Counted from the first letter of the stretch, positions 51,357 to 59,586 are shown. The stretch: 64,000 bases of DNA from Pseudomonas sp. (GCF_030150285.1 NZ_JASLGE010000043.1:124001-188000), one strand, 5' to 3'. Notes: generated by a model from the sequence alone, not told the origin. Numbers and translations: made by a program.

Positions 51357-52379
51357 ATGAGCACCATCGAGTACCGCAACCTGGGCCGTAACGGCATCAA
51401 AGTGTCACCGATCACCCTGGGCACCATGATGTTTGGCGGCCAGACCGAAGAGGACGTGGCCAAGCGCATTGCTGATCGCGCCTATGAGCAGGGCATCAAC
51501 GTTATCGACACGGCCAATGGCTACAACGGTGGCGCTTCGGAAGAAGTGGTCGGCCGCCTGATTGCCGACCGCCGTTCGCAATGGGTGTTGTCGACCAAGT
51601 TCGTCAACCCCAACCCGGGGGCGCAGGGCCCGAACGACCGCGGGGCTTCGCGGCACAACGTGATCCAGTCGGTGGACGCCAGCCTCAAGCGCTTGAACAC
51701 CGACTACATCGACCTGTTCTACCTGCACCGCGAGGACCACACCACACCGGTGGAAGAAACCTTGCGTGCGCTGTCGGACCTGATCCGGGCGGGCAAAATC
51801 CGGTCTTACGGGTTGTCTAACCACCGTGGCTGGAAACTCGCTGAATTCAGCCGCACGGCCGATTTGCTGGGCATCGAACGCCCGGCGGCCAGCCAGCCGC
51901 TGTACAACCTGGCCAACCGCCAGATTGAAAACGAACACCTGCCGGCGGCGCAGTACTACGGCATTGGCGTGGTGTCTTACAGCCCGTTGGCCCGTGGCGT
52001 GCTCACGGCCAAATACGACCCGAACCAGCCGCCGTCCGAAGGCACCCGCGCCGGGCGTAACGACAAACGCCTGCACCAGACCGAATGGCGGGCCGAGTCG
52101 TTGAACCTGGCCCAACGGGTCAAAGACCATGCGCAGGCGCGCGGCATCACCCCGGGGCAGTTTGCCCTGGCGTGGGTGCTGAACAACGCATTGATCACCT
52201 CGGCCATCGCCGGGCCGCGCACCGAAGCGCAATGGAACGACTACGTGCCGGCGTTGAACTACGCCTTTACCGCCGAAGATGAAGCGTTTATCGACGACCT
52301 TGTCATCACCGGACATGCCTCCACCCCCGGCTACAACGACCCGAGCCATCCGTTTGCAGGGCGCAAATCGCGGGTTTGA
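51357..52379 (+). CDS. Aldo/keto reductase, module 2 (intact)
   Basis: 340 residues, (beta/alpha)8 barrel NADPH oxidoreductase of the YghZ/potassium-channel-beta-like group. Key parts are MSTIEYRNLGRNGIKVSP at the start, a catalytic set including the Asp in VIDTANGYNGG with Tyr next to it and Lys in VLSTKF, and RLNTDYIDLFYLHR. By eye no cysteine and three methionines. It is the fourth gene of the module 2 plus operon and the intact counterpart of the broken copy at 32169. GGGAGAG lies 5 bases before ATG 51357. Confidence 0.9.
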   Translation: MSTIEYRNLGRNGIKVSPITLGTMMFGGQTEEDVAKRIADRAYEQGINVIDTANGYNGGASEEVVGRLIADRRSQWVLSTKFVNPNPGAQGPNDRGASRHNVIQSVDASLKRLNTDYIDLFYLHREDHTTPVEETLRALSDLIRAGKIRSYGLSNHRGWKLAEFSRTADLLGIERPAASQPLYNLANRQIENEHLPAAQYYGIGVVSYSPLARGVLTAKYDPNQPPSEGTRAGRNDKRLHQTEWRAESLNLAQRVKDHAQARGITPGQFALAWVLNNALITSAIAGPRTEAQWNDYVPALNYAFTAEDEAFIDDLVITGHASTPGYNDPSHPFAGRKSRV

Positions 52380-52482
52380 TGCAAACAGGCGGGGGGAATC
52401 CCCTCCGCCTTCTGTACCGGGCTGGTCGCTGGCGCAACCATCGTTAGCGCTGAATGGCGCAGTGATGGGTTTTACGGTGCTT

Positions 52483-53706
52483 TCAGCTTTTCTCCAGGTA
52501 CCAATGTCGCCATTGCGGTTGAGCCAGCAGCAGGCCTGCAATGCCGGCCGCCACTACCCCCCATAAGGCGATGGTGCTGGCCACGCCCAAGCGGTCGGCG
52601 ATGTAGCCGGCAACCACCGTCGCCAGAGGCTGCAAGCCAAACCCGATGATGCTGAACAACCCCATCAAGCGCCCGCGCATGGCAGGCGGCGAGAGGATTT
52701 GCACCAGGCTGGTACAGGTCACCATGGCTTGTGAGGTGGCCAGCCCGAACATGAACAGCGCCAGCAATTGCACGGCCAGTACGTCAGTCAGGGCCGAGAC
52801 CACCAGCCAACTGCCCATCCAGATCAGTGTCATCGACAAGGTCAGCCCCATGCGCCGGATATGGCTGATCACCGGTGACAAGAAAAACGCATAAATCAAT
52901 GACCCACTCGCTGCCGCGCCCAGCAGCAGGCCGGTACGCTGCGGGTCGCCGTGGGCCACGGCCGGAAGCAGGGCCAGGGTGCCCAGGCCAAACATCGTCA
53001 GCGCCGCACAGCACAGGTAGGTGTTGCGCAACGTCAACGTGCGGCGAATATGGCCGATGGCCTCACCCAGCGCCACCTGATTGCCCGCATCGGGCCGTCG
53101 CTGCTGCACCTGGCTTAGCGACAACAGCGAGGCAATCACCACCCAGTACGACAGGCCGTTGGCCCAGAACGCTGCGGACATGCCGACCTGGGCCACCAGA
53201 TAACCCGCCAGGGTTGGCCCCAGTACGCGGCAGACGTTGAGGATCATGGAGTTGATGCTGATGAGTTTGCGGATGTTGTTCAGGCCTGCCAGGTCAAACA
53301 AAAACGCCTGTTGCGTCGGGAAATACACCGAGTTGACGCAGCCCATTAAAAAGGCGAACACGAAGATATGCGTCAGGTGGGCCTGATCGGCCTGAATCAT
53401 GGCCGCGATAAGGCACGTTAGCGCGATTTCAATCAGATGGCAGCCAATCAGCAGTTTACGGCGGTCGTAGCGGTCGGCCAGCGCGCCGGTAAACAGGCTG
53501 AACAGCAGAATTGGCAGGCTGGAACACAGTGCGCTGACCCCCAGGGCAAATGCCTGGCCGCCCGACAGTTGATACACCAGTAGCGCCATGGCGGTTTGTT
53601 GCAGCCAGATGCCGATCATCGACACCGCTTGGCCCCCCAGGTAAATGCGGGTATGGGCCGACTTTAACGGCGTAAAGTTATTCAGCCACAGTGAAAGCGC
53701 AGACAT
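52483..53706 (-). CDS. MFS transporter, EntS/MFS_3-like
   Basis: About 407 residues and 12 helices, of the MFS_3 group (FTGALADRYDRRKLLIGCH in the loop between helices 2 and 3; RLMGLFSIIGFGLQPLATVVAGY near helix 10). Group members export siderophores or drugs. The frame can start at ATG 53730 or ATG 53706; I take the latter, which brings MSALSLWLNNF to the N-terminus. It has ordinary Met content, unlike its neighbours. It might expel the desulfurised carbon skeleton; this is speculative. Confidence 0.8.
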   Translation of the reverse strand: MSALSLWLNNFTPLKSAHTRIYLGGQAVSMIGIWLQQTAMALLVYQLSGGQAFALGVSALCSSLPILLFSLFTGALADRYDRRKLLIGCHLIEIALTCLIAAMIQADQAHLTHIFVFAFLMGCVNSVYFPTQQAFLFDLAGLNNIRKLISINSMILNVCRVLGPTLAGYLVAQVGMSAAFWANGLSYWVVIASLLSLSQVQQRRPDAGNQVALGEAIGHIRRTLTLRNTYLCCAALTMFGLGTLALLPAVAHGDPQRTGLLLGAAASGSLIYAFFLSPVISHIRRMGLTLSMTLIWMGSWLVVSALTDVLAVQLLALFMFGLATSQAMVTCTSLVQILSPPAMRGRLMGLFSIIGFGLQPLATVVAGYIADRLGVASTIALWGVVAAGIAGLLLAQPQWRHWYLEKS

Positions 53707-54006
53707 AGTGAGGTTATATCCATAGAACAAACTTAATAAAAGGGGGGGCTGAAATCGCGCTGTAATCTGCGTAATGAAGTCAGGGCTGTCAATGGCTGTG
53801 CAGTCATAAACTCAGAACGCAATAATCTATAGGCCGCCACCGGGTTTGTTTTACACTCGTTGCACCTCGCACGGGGCGTTAGTTAATTATCTTTAAAACA
53901 ACGCGAACTCAATGCCGTGCGACAACGTCCGTCATTATTGTGGTTTGTAAGTTGCCGCGCCGTGATTAAGTTGCGGTGTGCACTTATCTTGATAAGAGCG
54001 GATGGC

Positions 54007-55023
54007 ATGACGGATTTAAAACTTTGGTATACCCGTTGCCCGACACCGACGCCCTTGGGGCTGGCGGTGAAGTTGGGGTTTCTTGAGGCGGCACTGGCGC
54101 AACAGTCGGTGCGCGTACAGTCGCTGCAAAGCGCGGCCGACGAAAAAGTGCGCGCCAGCCATTTTGATCATTCCCAGCCTTGGTCGTTTCGCCAGGGCGG
54201 CAATATCCCGCCGATTCATGCCCGTGCCAGTGGCCGCGATACGCGCCTGATCGGGATCAACTGGATCGACGAATTCCAGGCGGTCATCACCTTGCCGTCG
54301 ACCGGCATTACCCAGGTCTCGGCGTTGGTGGGCAAGCGCCTGGGCCTGCCGCGTCAGCCGCCAGGCCTTATCGATTTTCAGCGCGCCACCGCCCTCAAGG
54401 GGTTGTTGTCGACATTGAGCGTTGCCGGCATTGCCCGTGAGGCGGTGCGTTTCGTGGATGTCGCCACCTGCACGCCACTGTTGGGCAGTGCGGCACCGGG
54501 CTATGCCCAAGGGATTCGTCGCTTACCCTATGCGGCTGAAATCACCCAGTTGATCCGGGGTGAGATCGACGGGTTTTTCGTCAAGGGAGCAGAGGGCTTG
54601 AGTGTTGCCCGCCAGTTTGATGCGGTGTTGCTCAGTGAAACCGGCCGCCATTCCGATCCGGCGATCCGCATTAATAACGGCACGCCCCGGTTGCTGACAG
54701 TGGACGGCACCCTGGCCCGTGAGCGGCCCGATCTGGTGCAGACCTTGCTCAGTGCCGTGCAACAGGCGGCCGAGTGGGCGGCGCAACACCCGGATGAAAC
54801 CCGGCGTTTTGTGGCGCAGGAAATTGGCGTTAGCGAAGAGGCGGTGAGCGCCGCCTTCGGCCCCGAGTTGCACCTTAAATTCAGCACCGCCATTGATGCA
54901 CCGGGCCTCGAGGCCATTGGCTCGTTCAAGGATTTCCTGCGGGTCGAAGGCTTTATCGACGCGGACTTTGACGTCCAGACGTGGGCGTATGGCGAGGCCC
55001 GCGCCCCCTTAACAACCACCTGA
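54007..55023 (+). CDS. DszB-like desulfinase, copy 1
   Basis: 338 residues. It has the fold of NMT1/SsuA binding proteins but no signal peptide, so it works in the cytosol, as DszB does. DszB (2'-hydroxybiphenyl-2-sulfinate desulfinase, last step of the 4S pathway) uses Cys27, His60, Arg70 and Gly73. Here YTRCPTPT gives Cys11, SHFDHSQPWSFRQGGNIPP gives His52, Arg62 and Gly65, with the same His-to-Arg distance of 10. By eye the start is the only methionine. ATG 54007 begins the family pattern LWYTRCP; the frame upstream is non-coding. It is followed after 60 bases by a paralogue. The usual database label 'ABC transporter substrate-binding protein' is probably misleading. Confidence 0.75.
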   Translation: MTDLKLWYTRCPTPTPLGLAVKLGFLEAALAQQSVRVQSLQSAADEKVRASHFDHSQPWSFRQGGNIPPIHARASGRDTRLIGINWIDEFQAVITLPSTGITQVSALVGKRLGLPRQPPGLIDFQRATALKGLLSTLSVAGIAREAVRFVDVATCTPLLGSAAPGYAQGIRRLPYAAEITQLIRGEIDGFFVKGAEGLSVARQFDAVLLSETGRHSDPAIRINNGTPRLLTVDGTLARERPDLVQTLLSAVQQAAEWAAQHPDETRRFVAQEIGVSEEAVSAAFGPELHLKFSTAIDAPGLEAIGSFKDFLRVEGFIDADFDVQTWAYGEARAPLTTT

Positions 55024-55083
55024 CTGCGTGTCGGGCTTGCCCTTTCAGTTCATTGCCAAGCGAACCCTCTCAGGAGTTGAACC

Positions 55084-56151
55084 ATGTCAGAAGCCTTGCT
55101 TAACAACCGGCCCGAGACCCGCGCCCCCGCACAGCCGACCGCCATCTGGTATACCCGCTGCCCCGTGCCGACCACCTCGGGCATCGCCCAGCACAAACGT
55201 TGGTTGCACAACGAATTTGCCCGTCACGGCATTCAACTGGACTCCATTCGCGCGTCTGCCGACCGCGCCGTGCGCGAGTCGCATTTCCGCCACAGCCTGG
55301 CCGGCAGTTTCCGTGAAGGCGGCAACGTACCGCCGATCTGGGCCCGTGCGCAGGGGCAAGACACCGTGGTCGTGGGCATCACCTGGGTGGACGAAGAGCA
55401 GTTTGTGTTTGTGCGCGGTGACAGCGATATCCACACCGCGGCCGATTTGCGCGGGCGCAAACTGGGGGTTGTGCGCAAGGCGGCCAGCGATCTGGTGGAT
55501 GTGGGCCGCGCCGAGGGTTTGCGCGGCTTGTTGACCGCCTTGCACCTGGGCGGCGTGCCCCATGACAGCGTTGAATTCGTCGATTTGGCCACGGCCGAGT
55601 GGGACCTCAAAGAGGTGGCCCAGCACCGTGAAGACCACCACGCCATCCCCACCCGAGCCTTGCTAGACGGCGTCGTCGACGCGATTTTTATCAAAGGGGC
55701 GGGCAGCGCCCGGGCGTTGGCACAAGGGTTGCGCCCCATCGTCAACCTCAACGAGCAGCAAGACCCGTTCTTGCGGCTGAGCGCGGGCTCGCCCCGGCCC
55801 ATCACGGTCGACCGGCAGACCTTGATCGACTCGCCGCAGATCGTGGCGCGGTACCTGGCCGTACTGCTCAAGACGGCTGAGTGGGCGCGCGAGCATCCGC
55901 AAGACGTGCTGAGCACCCTCGCGGCGGAAACGGGGGTCAGCGAAGACGATGTCGTGCGTGCCTTTGGCCCCACGCTGCACCTGTCGTTCGAGCCGAAGTT
56001 GAGCGAGGTGTATGTTGAAGGCTTGCGCCGTCAGAAGGACTTTTTGCTGGCGCAGGGGTTTATCGACCACGACTTTGACGTCAACGCCTGGGTTGACCCG
56101 TTACCGCTTAAACAGGCCCGGGCACTCAAGGACGAGATTGAGCTGGGCTGA
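55084..56151 (+). CDS. DszB-like desulfinase, copy 2
   Basis: 355 residues, paralogue of the preceding gene: IWYTRCPVPT gives Cys26, SHFRHSLAGSFREGGNVPP gives His67, Arg77 and Gly80, again 10 residues from His to Arg as in DszB. By eye Cys26 is the only cysteine and the start the only methionine in the whole protein, so the one sulfur residue kept is the catalytic one. No signal peptide. It likely releases sulfite from an aryl or alkyl sulfinate. AGGAG precedes the start by 10 bases. Its end overlaps the convergent MerR gene by 26 bases. Confidence 0.75.
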   Translation: MSEALLNNRPETRAPAQPTAIWYTRCPVPTTSGIAQHKRWLHNEFARHGIQLDSIRASADRAVRESHFRHSLAGSFREGGNVPPIWARAQGQDTVVVGITWVDEEQFVFVRGDSDIHTAADLRGRKLGVVRKAASDLVDVGRAEGLRGLLTALHLGGVPHDSVEFVDLATAEWDLKEVAQHREDHHAIPTRALLDGVVDAIFIKGAGSARALAQGLRPIVNLNEQQDPFLRLSAGSPRPITVDRQTLIDSPQIVARYLAVLLKTAEWAREHPQDVLSTLAAETGVSEDDVVRAFGPTLHLSFEPKLSEVYVEGLRRQKDFLLAQGFIDHDFDVNAWVDPLPLKQARALKDEIELG

Positions 56152-56596
56152 TCAAAGGTGCACTGAAACGCCGGGCCGGGAGGTCCGGCGTTTTGCGTTT
56201 CAGGCCACCGGGGCCGATGGCGCTGAGCATCGCCTGAAATCGCGCGCACTCGGCATGGCGTGGGGCAGGGCAGGCGGCTGCACGGCGCAGGGCATCGCGC
56301 AGGGTGCACAAGTGTTGAATGGTGCGGTCCAGTTCATCGGCCTTGTGCGCGAGTCGTTGGTGGTCAATATCAGGTTGGCCGTTTGCGTCCAGCATGGTCG
56401 CGATGTCATCCAGAGAAAACATCGCGGCCTGCCCGAGGGCAATCAAGGCCAACTGTTCCAGCACACTGGCCGCAAACACCCGGCTCAGGCCGCGACGGCC
56501 GATGGAGCGGATCAGGCCTTTTTCTTCGTAGTAACGCAAGGTCGAAGCGGGCAAGCCAGAACGCCGCGCCACCTCCCCGATGTCCATCTCTTTCAT
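56126..56596 (-). CDS. MerR-family regulator
   Basis: 156 residues from ATG 56596: MDIGEVARRSGLPASTLRYY is the winged helix, followed by the dimer helix and a short tail with two cysteines (CPAPRHAEC) that might bind metal or a thiol reagent but do not match SoxR, CueR or ZntR patterns. It probably controls the divergent DUF2938 gene through a 19-bp-spacer promoter. Its 3' end overlaps the end of the DszB-like gene. Confidence 0.8.
   Translation of the reverse strand: MKEMDIGEVARRSGLPASTLRYYEEKGLIRSIGRRGLSRVFAASVLEQLALIALGQAAMFSLDDIATMLDANGQPDIDHQRLAHKADELDRTIQHLCTLRDALRRAAACPAPRHAECARFQAMLSAIGPGGLKRKTPDLPARRFSAPLISPAQSRP
56166..56192 (+). terminator. Terminator after DszB-like genes
   Basis: AACGCCGG (56167-56174) pairs with CCGGCGTT (56185-56192), then TTGCG. 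It ends the desulfinase operon 15 bases after its stop but lies inside the 3' part of the MerR gene on the other strand. Confidence 0.65.
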
Positions 56597-56598
56597 GC

Positions 56599-56629
56599 TT
56601 GACCTCAAGTCGACTTGAACCTGCAGACT
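56599..56629 (+). promoter_or_regulatory. MerR-type promoter with palindrome
   Basis: A -35 TTGACC (56599-56604) and a weak -10 CAGACT (56624-56629) are 19 bp apart, with the perfect 14-bp palindrome TCAAGTCGACTTGA at 56605-56618 in the spacer. This layout is that of MerR-family target promoters and points to the gene at 56674. Confidence 0.65.
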
Positions 56630-56673
56630 CCCAATCAAAGCGCCAAAACCGGCGCAAGGCAAGGAGAAGGAAG

Positions 56674-57165
56674 ATGCAAACAGCTGAAGCAGTGGTGCGG
56701 CTGGTGTGGCTTGGCGTGGGGGCCACGATGTTTATGGACGCCTCGGCGTGGTTGCAAAAACGCCTGTGGGGCATGGCCTCGGCGGACTACGGGTTGGTGG
56801 GGCGCTGGTTGGGCCATATGTGCCACGGCCAGTTTTGCCATGAGTCGATAGTGAAGGCACCGCGTAGGCGCCATGAACGGCTGGTGGGTTGGCTGTTTCA
56901 CTACATCACGGGGTGTGTGTTTGCGGGGGTGTTGGTGGCGGTAGAGGGGCTGGGGTGGTTGCTGCAGCCGACGTTGTTGCCTGCCTTATTGACGGGGTTG
57001 ATGAGCGTGGTGGCCCCGTTTTTTGTGCTGCAGCCGGCGTTCGGTTTTGGCCTGGCGGCATCTAAAACCCCAAACCCATGGGCCGCCCGGCGGCGGAGCC
57101 TGATGGCGCATTTGCTGTTTGGGGTGGGGTTGTTTTTGGCGGGGTGGGTGGGGGCGCTTGGGTAA
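56674..57165 (+). CDS. DUF2938 integral membrane protein
   Basis: 163 residues, four to five hydrophobic helices, clear DUF2938 pattern: GVGATMFMDASAWLQKRLWG, YGLVGRWLGHMCHGQFCHES (two Cys, two His near residue 50-58, possible metal ligands) and ASKTPNPWAARRRSLMAHLLFG. Its function is unknown. GGAG-GAAG lies 6 bases before ATG 56674. Controlled by the divergent MerR gene. Confidence 0.8.
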   Translation: MQTAEAVVRLVWLGVGATMFMDASAWLQKRLWGMASADYGLVGRWLGHMCHGQFCHESIVKAPRRRHERLVGWLFHYITGCVFAGVLVAVEGLGWLLQPTLLPALLTGLMSVVAPFFVLQPAFGFGLAASKTPNPWAARRRSLMAHLLFGVGLFLAGWVGALG

Positions 57166-57247
57166 ACAGTGGGGGGCCGACCCACTGCCTATGTCACGTT
57201 CAGGGGGGCGGATAGGGGGCAGGTGTATTGCGCCGCCGCGTGCCCCG

Positions 57248-57646
57248 TCAGGACTGGCAGAAGCGCAGGCGGTTGCCGAACGGGTCCGGCACTTCCATGA
57301 TGATTCCCCAGCCGTGGTCCACGATCTGCGGGCGCGAATAGCCGTACTGCCGGGCGTTCAGTTCATCGTGCAATTGCTGGAGGTTATTGACCGGCACAAA
57401 CACCGTTGAGCCGGGGCACGCATCGCCGTGATGCCCCGACAGGTGCAACTGCAAGCCGTTGCGGCGGATGCCCAGATACAGGGGCAACCCGGGTTCGAAA
57501 CGATGTTCGAACTCAACGCCGAACCCCAGAAAATCCAGGTAGAACTCCCGCGCCTTGGCTTCATCAAACATGCGCAGGATCGGAATGGGGCTGGCAAACG
57601 TGATATCGGGCTCGGTTGCGGGGTGCGGGTGTTCGTTGGGGAGCAT
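57248..57646 (-). CDS. Glyoxalase/bleomycin-resistance-like VOC protein
   Basis: 132 residues with the vicinal-oxygen-chelate pattern IPILRMFDEAKAREFYLDFLGF and a final VPDPFGNRLRF containing the conserved DPFGN. VOC proteins include lyases, dioxygenases and drug-binding proteins; nothing here decides between them. I start at ATG 57646 (MLPNEHP); the frame is open further upstream. Confidence 0.8.
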   Translation of the reverse strand: MLPNEHPHPATEPDITFASPIPILRMFDEAKAREFYLDFLGFGVEFEHRFEPGLPLYLGIRRNGLQLHLSGHHGDACPGSTVFVPVNNLQQLHDELNARQYGYSRPQIVDHGWGIIMEVPDPFGNRLRFCQS

Positions 57647-57671
57647 GGCGGGGCCTTCAGGTGCGTTGTGT

Positions 57672-58472
57672 TTACGGGTGGGCCAAGCGGTACAGGGCTT
57701 GGGCATGGGACACGATCATGCCGGCGCGTTGCAGGTTGCGCCGGCTTTGGGCGTTGGCCAGTGTGGTGGCGGCCACCCGCTGACAGCCCATGGCGCGGGC
57801 TTGCTCGATGCGATGGGTGATCAGCGCCTGGTGCAGCCCCTGGCCCCGGGCGTGTTTACAGGTAGCGGCGGTGCCCAGGTAGGCGATGCCATTGCTGGCG
57901 CTATACAGTGCGGCCCCTGCCACCCGCTCACCGTCGAGCCACGCCACGTACAGCGTGAGGCGTTCATTGGCGACCAGCCCGGAAAAGGAGGCCAGATTGA
58001 CCGCCGCACGGGCCGGGTCGGCGCGAAAACCGGCCTCATGAACGGCGGCAAATTCACTCAGGTCGCCCCCACTGACGGTTTCAATGATGAAACCGTGCGG
58101 GTGCGTGATCGCCTGTTCGAGGGGGCAACTCAACTGCAGGTGTGTCCAGCCTTTCAACCGTTCCAGTTGAGCCTCGCCGACCGAGAGGCGAGGAGCAAAG
58201 GCCGCCGTTTTAGCGATGTGCGGCCAGACGCTTGTACCTTCGGCATCGGCCTTGAGCAGCGCGACCGTGGTGTCGGGGGCCAGCGCCGGGTCGGCGTACA
58301 CCCGGTTGAGCATCGGGCTTGCGCAGCCCTTGACGTGAAAGCAGGCCATGCCCTGGTGCTGGAACACCCGTGCACCATAGGGGTTGTCCGCCCGTTGCAG
58401 CAGGTTTTCGACCCGTGCGCACAGGTATTCGCGTTCTGCGGTTTCCAGTGCTTGGGCCAACGTTAAGTCCAT
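57672..58472 (-). CDS. GNAT-family acetyltransferase
   Basis: 266 residues. The C-terminal 130 are a GNAT domain: VAWLDGERVAGAALYSASNGIAYLGTAAT then ARGQGLHQALITHRIEQA as the acetyl-CoA-binding RGQG(x)H segment, and SRRNLQRAGM. The N-terminal half is a diverged segment of its own, possibly a second, inactive GNAT fold. Substrate not evident. Confidence 0.8.
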   Translation of the reverse strand: MDLTLAQALETAEREYLCARVENLLQRADNPYGARVFQHQGMACFHVKGCASPMLNRVYADPALAPDTTVALLKADAEGTSVWPHIAKTAAFAPRLSVGEAQLERLKGWTHLQLSCPLEQAITHPHGFIIETVSGGDLSEFAAVHEAGFRADPARAAVNLASFSGLVANERLTLYVAWLDGERVAGAALYSASNGIAYLGTAATCKHARGQGLHQALITHRIEQARAMGCQRVAATTLANAQSRRNLQRAGMIVSHAQALYRLAHP

Positions 58473-58504
58473 GTGTGCCGTCCTGGCTCGGGGCGTGGCG
58501 GGTG

Positions 58505-58927
58505 TCAGGCGGTGGTGCTAACCGTCGAGCCCGAGGTACTGGCACCTTGCGCCGCCAGTGCCTGAAGCAGCGCCGCCGTAGCAGTTTGCAGGGCGGCGGT
58601 GGTGCTGGCTATCTGAGCCTGGAGTGCGCCCAGGGACGCAGCCTTGATCTCGGGTGGCTGGTCGCTGGCCTGAATGCTCTGCAGGGTTTGCAACTGCTGT
58701 TCAAGCTGTTTTCGCAGTTGGGCGATCTGCTTCAGCAGTATTTTCACAATGTCAGTGCTTTTGTCGTCGCTGTCTTCCACCGGCGCATTGGCGTTGCCGC
58801 GCGCCTCCCGGGGCTTGACCGGGGCCGCTTCAGAGAGTTCGCCGGCCGTTTGCGCGGTGGTCGTCGCCGGGGCGGAGGCACCGGCAATGGTCAGGCTGGA
58901 GGCCAGGTTGTTTACGCTGCCGAGCAT
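58505..58927 (-). CDS. FlxA-like coiled-coil protein
   Basis: About 140 residues, with a low-complexity Ala/Ser/Thr-rich start and a helical coiled-coil middle (KILLKQIAQLRKQLEQQLQTLQSIQ) of the FlxA-like type. FlxA itself is a flagellar-regulon protein of unknown role in E. coli. No signal peptide or membrane helix is seen. ATG 58927 (MLGSVNNLASS) is preferred over 58948. Confidence 0.65.
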   Translation of the reverse strand: MLGSVNNLASSLTIAGASAPATTTAQTAGELSEAAPVKPREARGNANAPVEDSDDKSTDIVKILLKQIAQLRKQLEQQLQTLQSIQASDQPPEIKAASLGALQAQIASTTAALQTATAALLQALAAQGASTSGSTVSTTA

Positions 58928-59010
58928 GGTTTTTATCCTTGTGGGCAAGGTTCGTTACATCGGTATCGGCGGTATTGCTCAAGGCTTTAGCGTGCCGCCC
59001 GGCGACGGCC

Positions 59011-59586
59011 TTACTCGGCCACGTCGAGGGCTTCGCCAGTGGCGTAGTAATGCCCCCCGGCAACGTAGTGCAGGCTGCGCCACTGAGGATCGGCGGTTTC
59101 GAACTGCCAGTGGCCATCGCGAAAGGCTCGGGTGTCCGCCCAGGCACCGACCACTTCACCGATAAACAGGTCGTAGGCCGACTGGTTATGTGGCTCGGGA
59201 ATCAGGGTGCAGGCCAGCCAGGCCGAGCAGCCCGCCACGAACGGTTGATCATGCCCCGGCAGATCGAACAGTTCGACACCACAGTGGTGCAGCTTGTCGG
59301 GGTCATCATTAAGGCTGATCGCGCCGACCTGGCTGGTGAGTACGAGTTGCTTCACCGTCGGCACCTGAATCACAAACCGGCCACTGTGCTCGACCAGTTC
59401 GCGGGTTTTAACCGATTTATCCAGCACCACGGTCAGTTTGGGGGGGGCGAAATCCAGGGCGCAGGCCCATGAGGCGGCCATGACGTTCTGCACGCCCTGG
59501 TGGCGGGCCGAGACCAGAATCGTCGGGCCGTGATTGATCAGTCGATAGGCTTTTTCCAGCGGGACGGCGGCAATGTGCGCGTTCAT
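59011..59586 (-). CDS. Flavin-reductase-like FMN-binding protein
   Basis: 191 residues of the flavin reductase-like (DIM6/NTAB) family with the split-barrel FMN fold: TILVSARHQGVQNVMAASWACALDF near the start and a conserved GRFVIQVPT and EVVGAWADTRAF later. It may reduce FMN for a two-component monooxygenase, so it is a candidate partner for the FMNH2-dependent enzymes of the sulfur region, though not in their operons. AGGAG before ATG 59586 fixes the start. Confidence 0.75.
   Translation of the reverse strand: MNAHIAAVPLEKAYRLINHGPTILVSARHQGVQNVMAASWACALDFAPPKLTVVLDKSVKTRELVEHSGRFVIQVPTVKQLVLTSQVGAISLNDDPDKLHHCGVELFDLPGHDQPFVAGCSAWLACTLIPEPHNQSAYDLFIGEVVGAWADTRAFRDGHWQFETADPQWRSLHYVAGGHYYATGEALDVAE

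Noticed and set aside
54007..56151. Reading the two DszB-like genes as sulfonate-transporter binding proteins
   Set aside because: Neither has a signal peptide, no permease or ATPase of the Ssu type adjoins them, and both keep the desulfinase catalytic residues.
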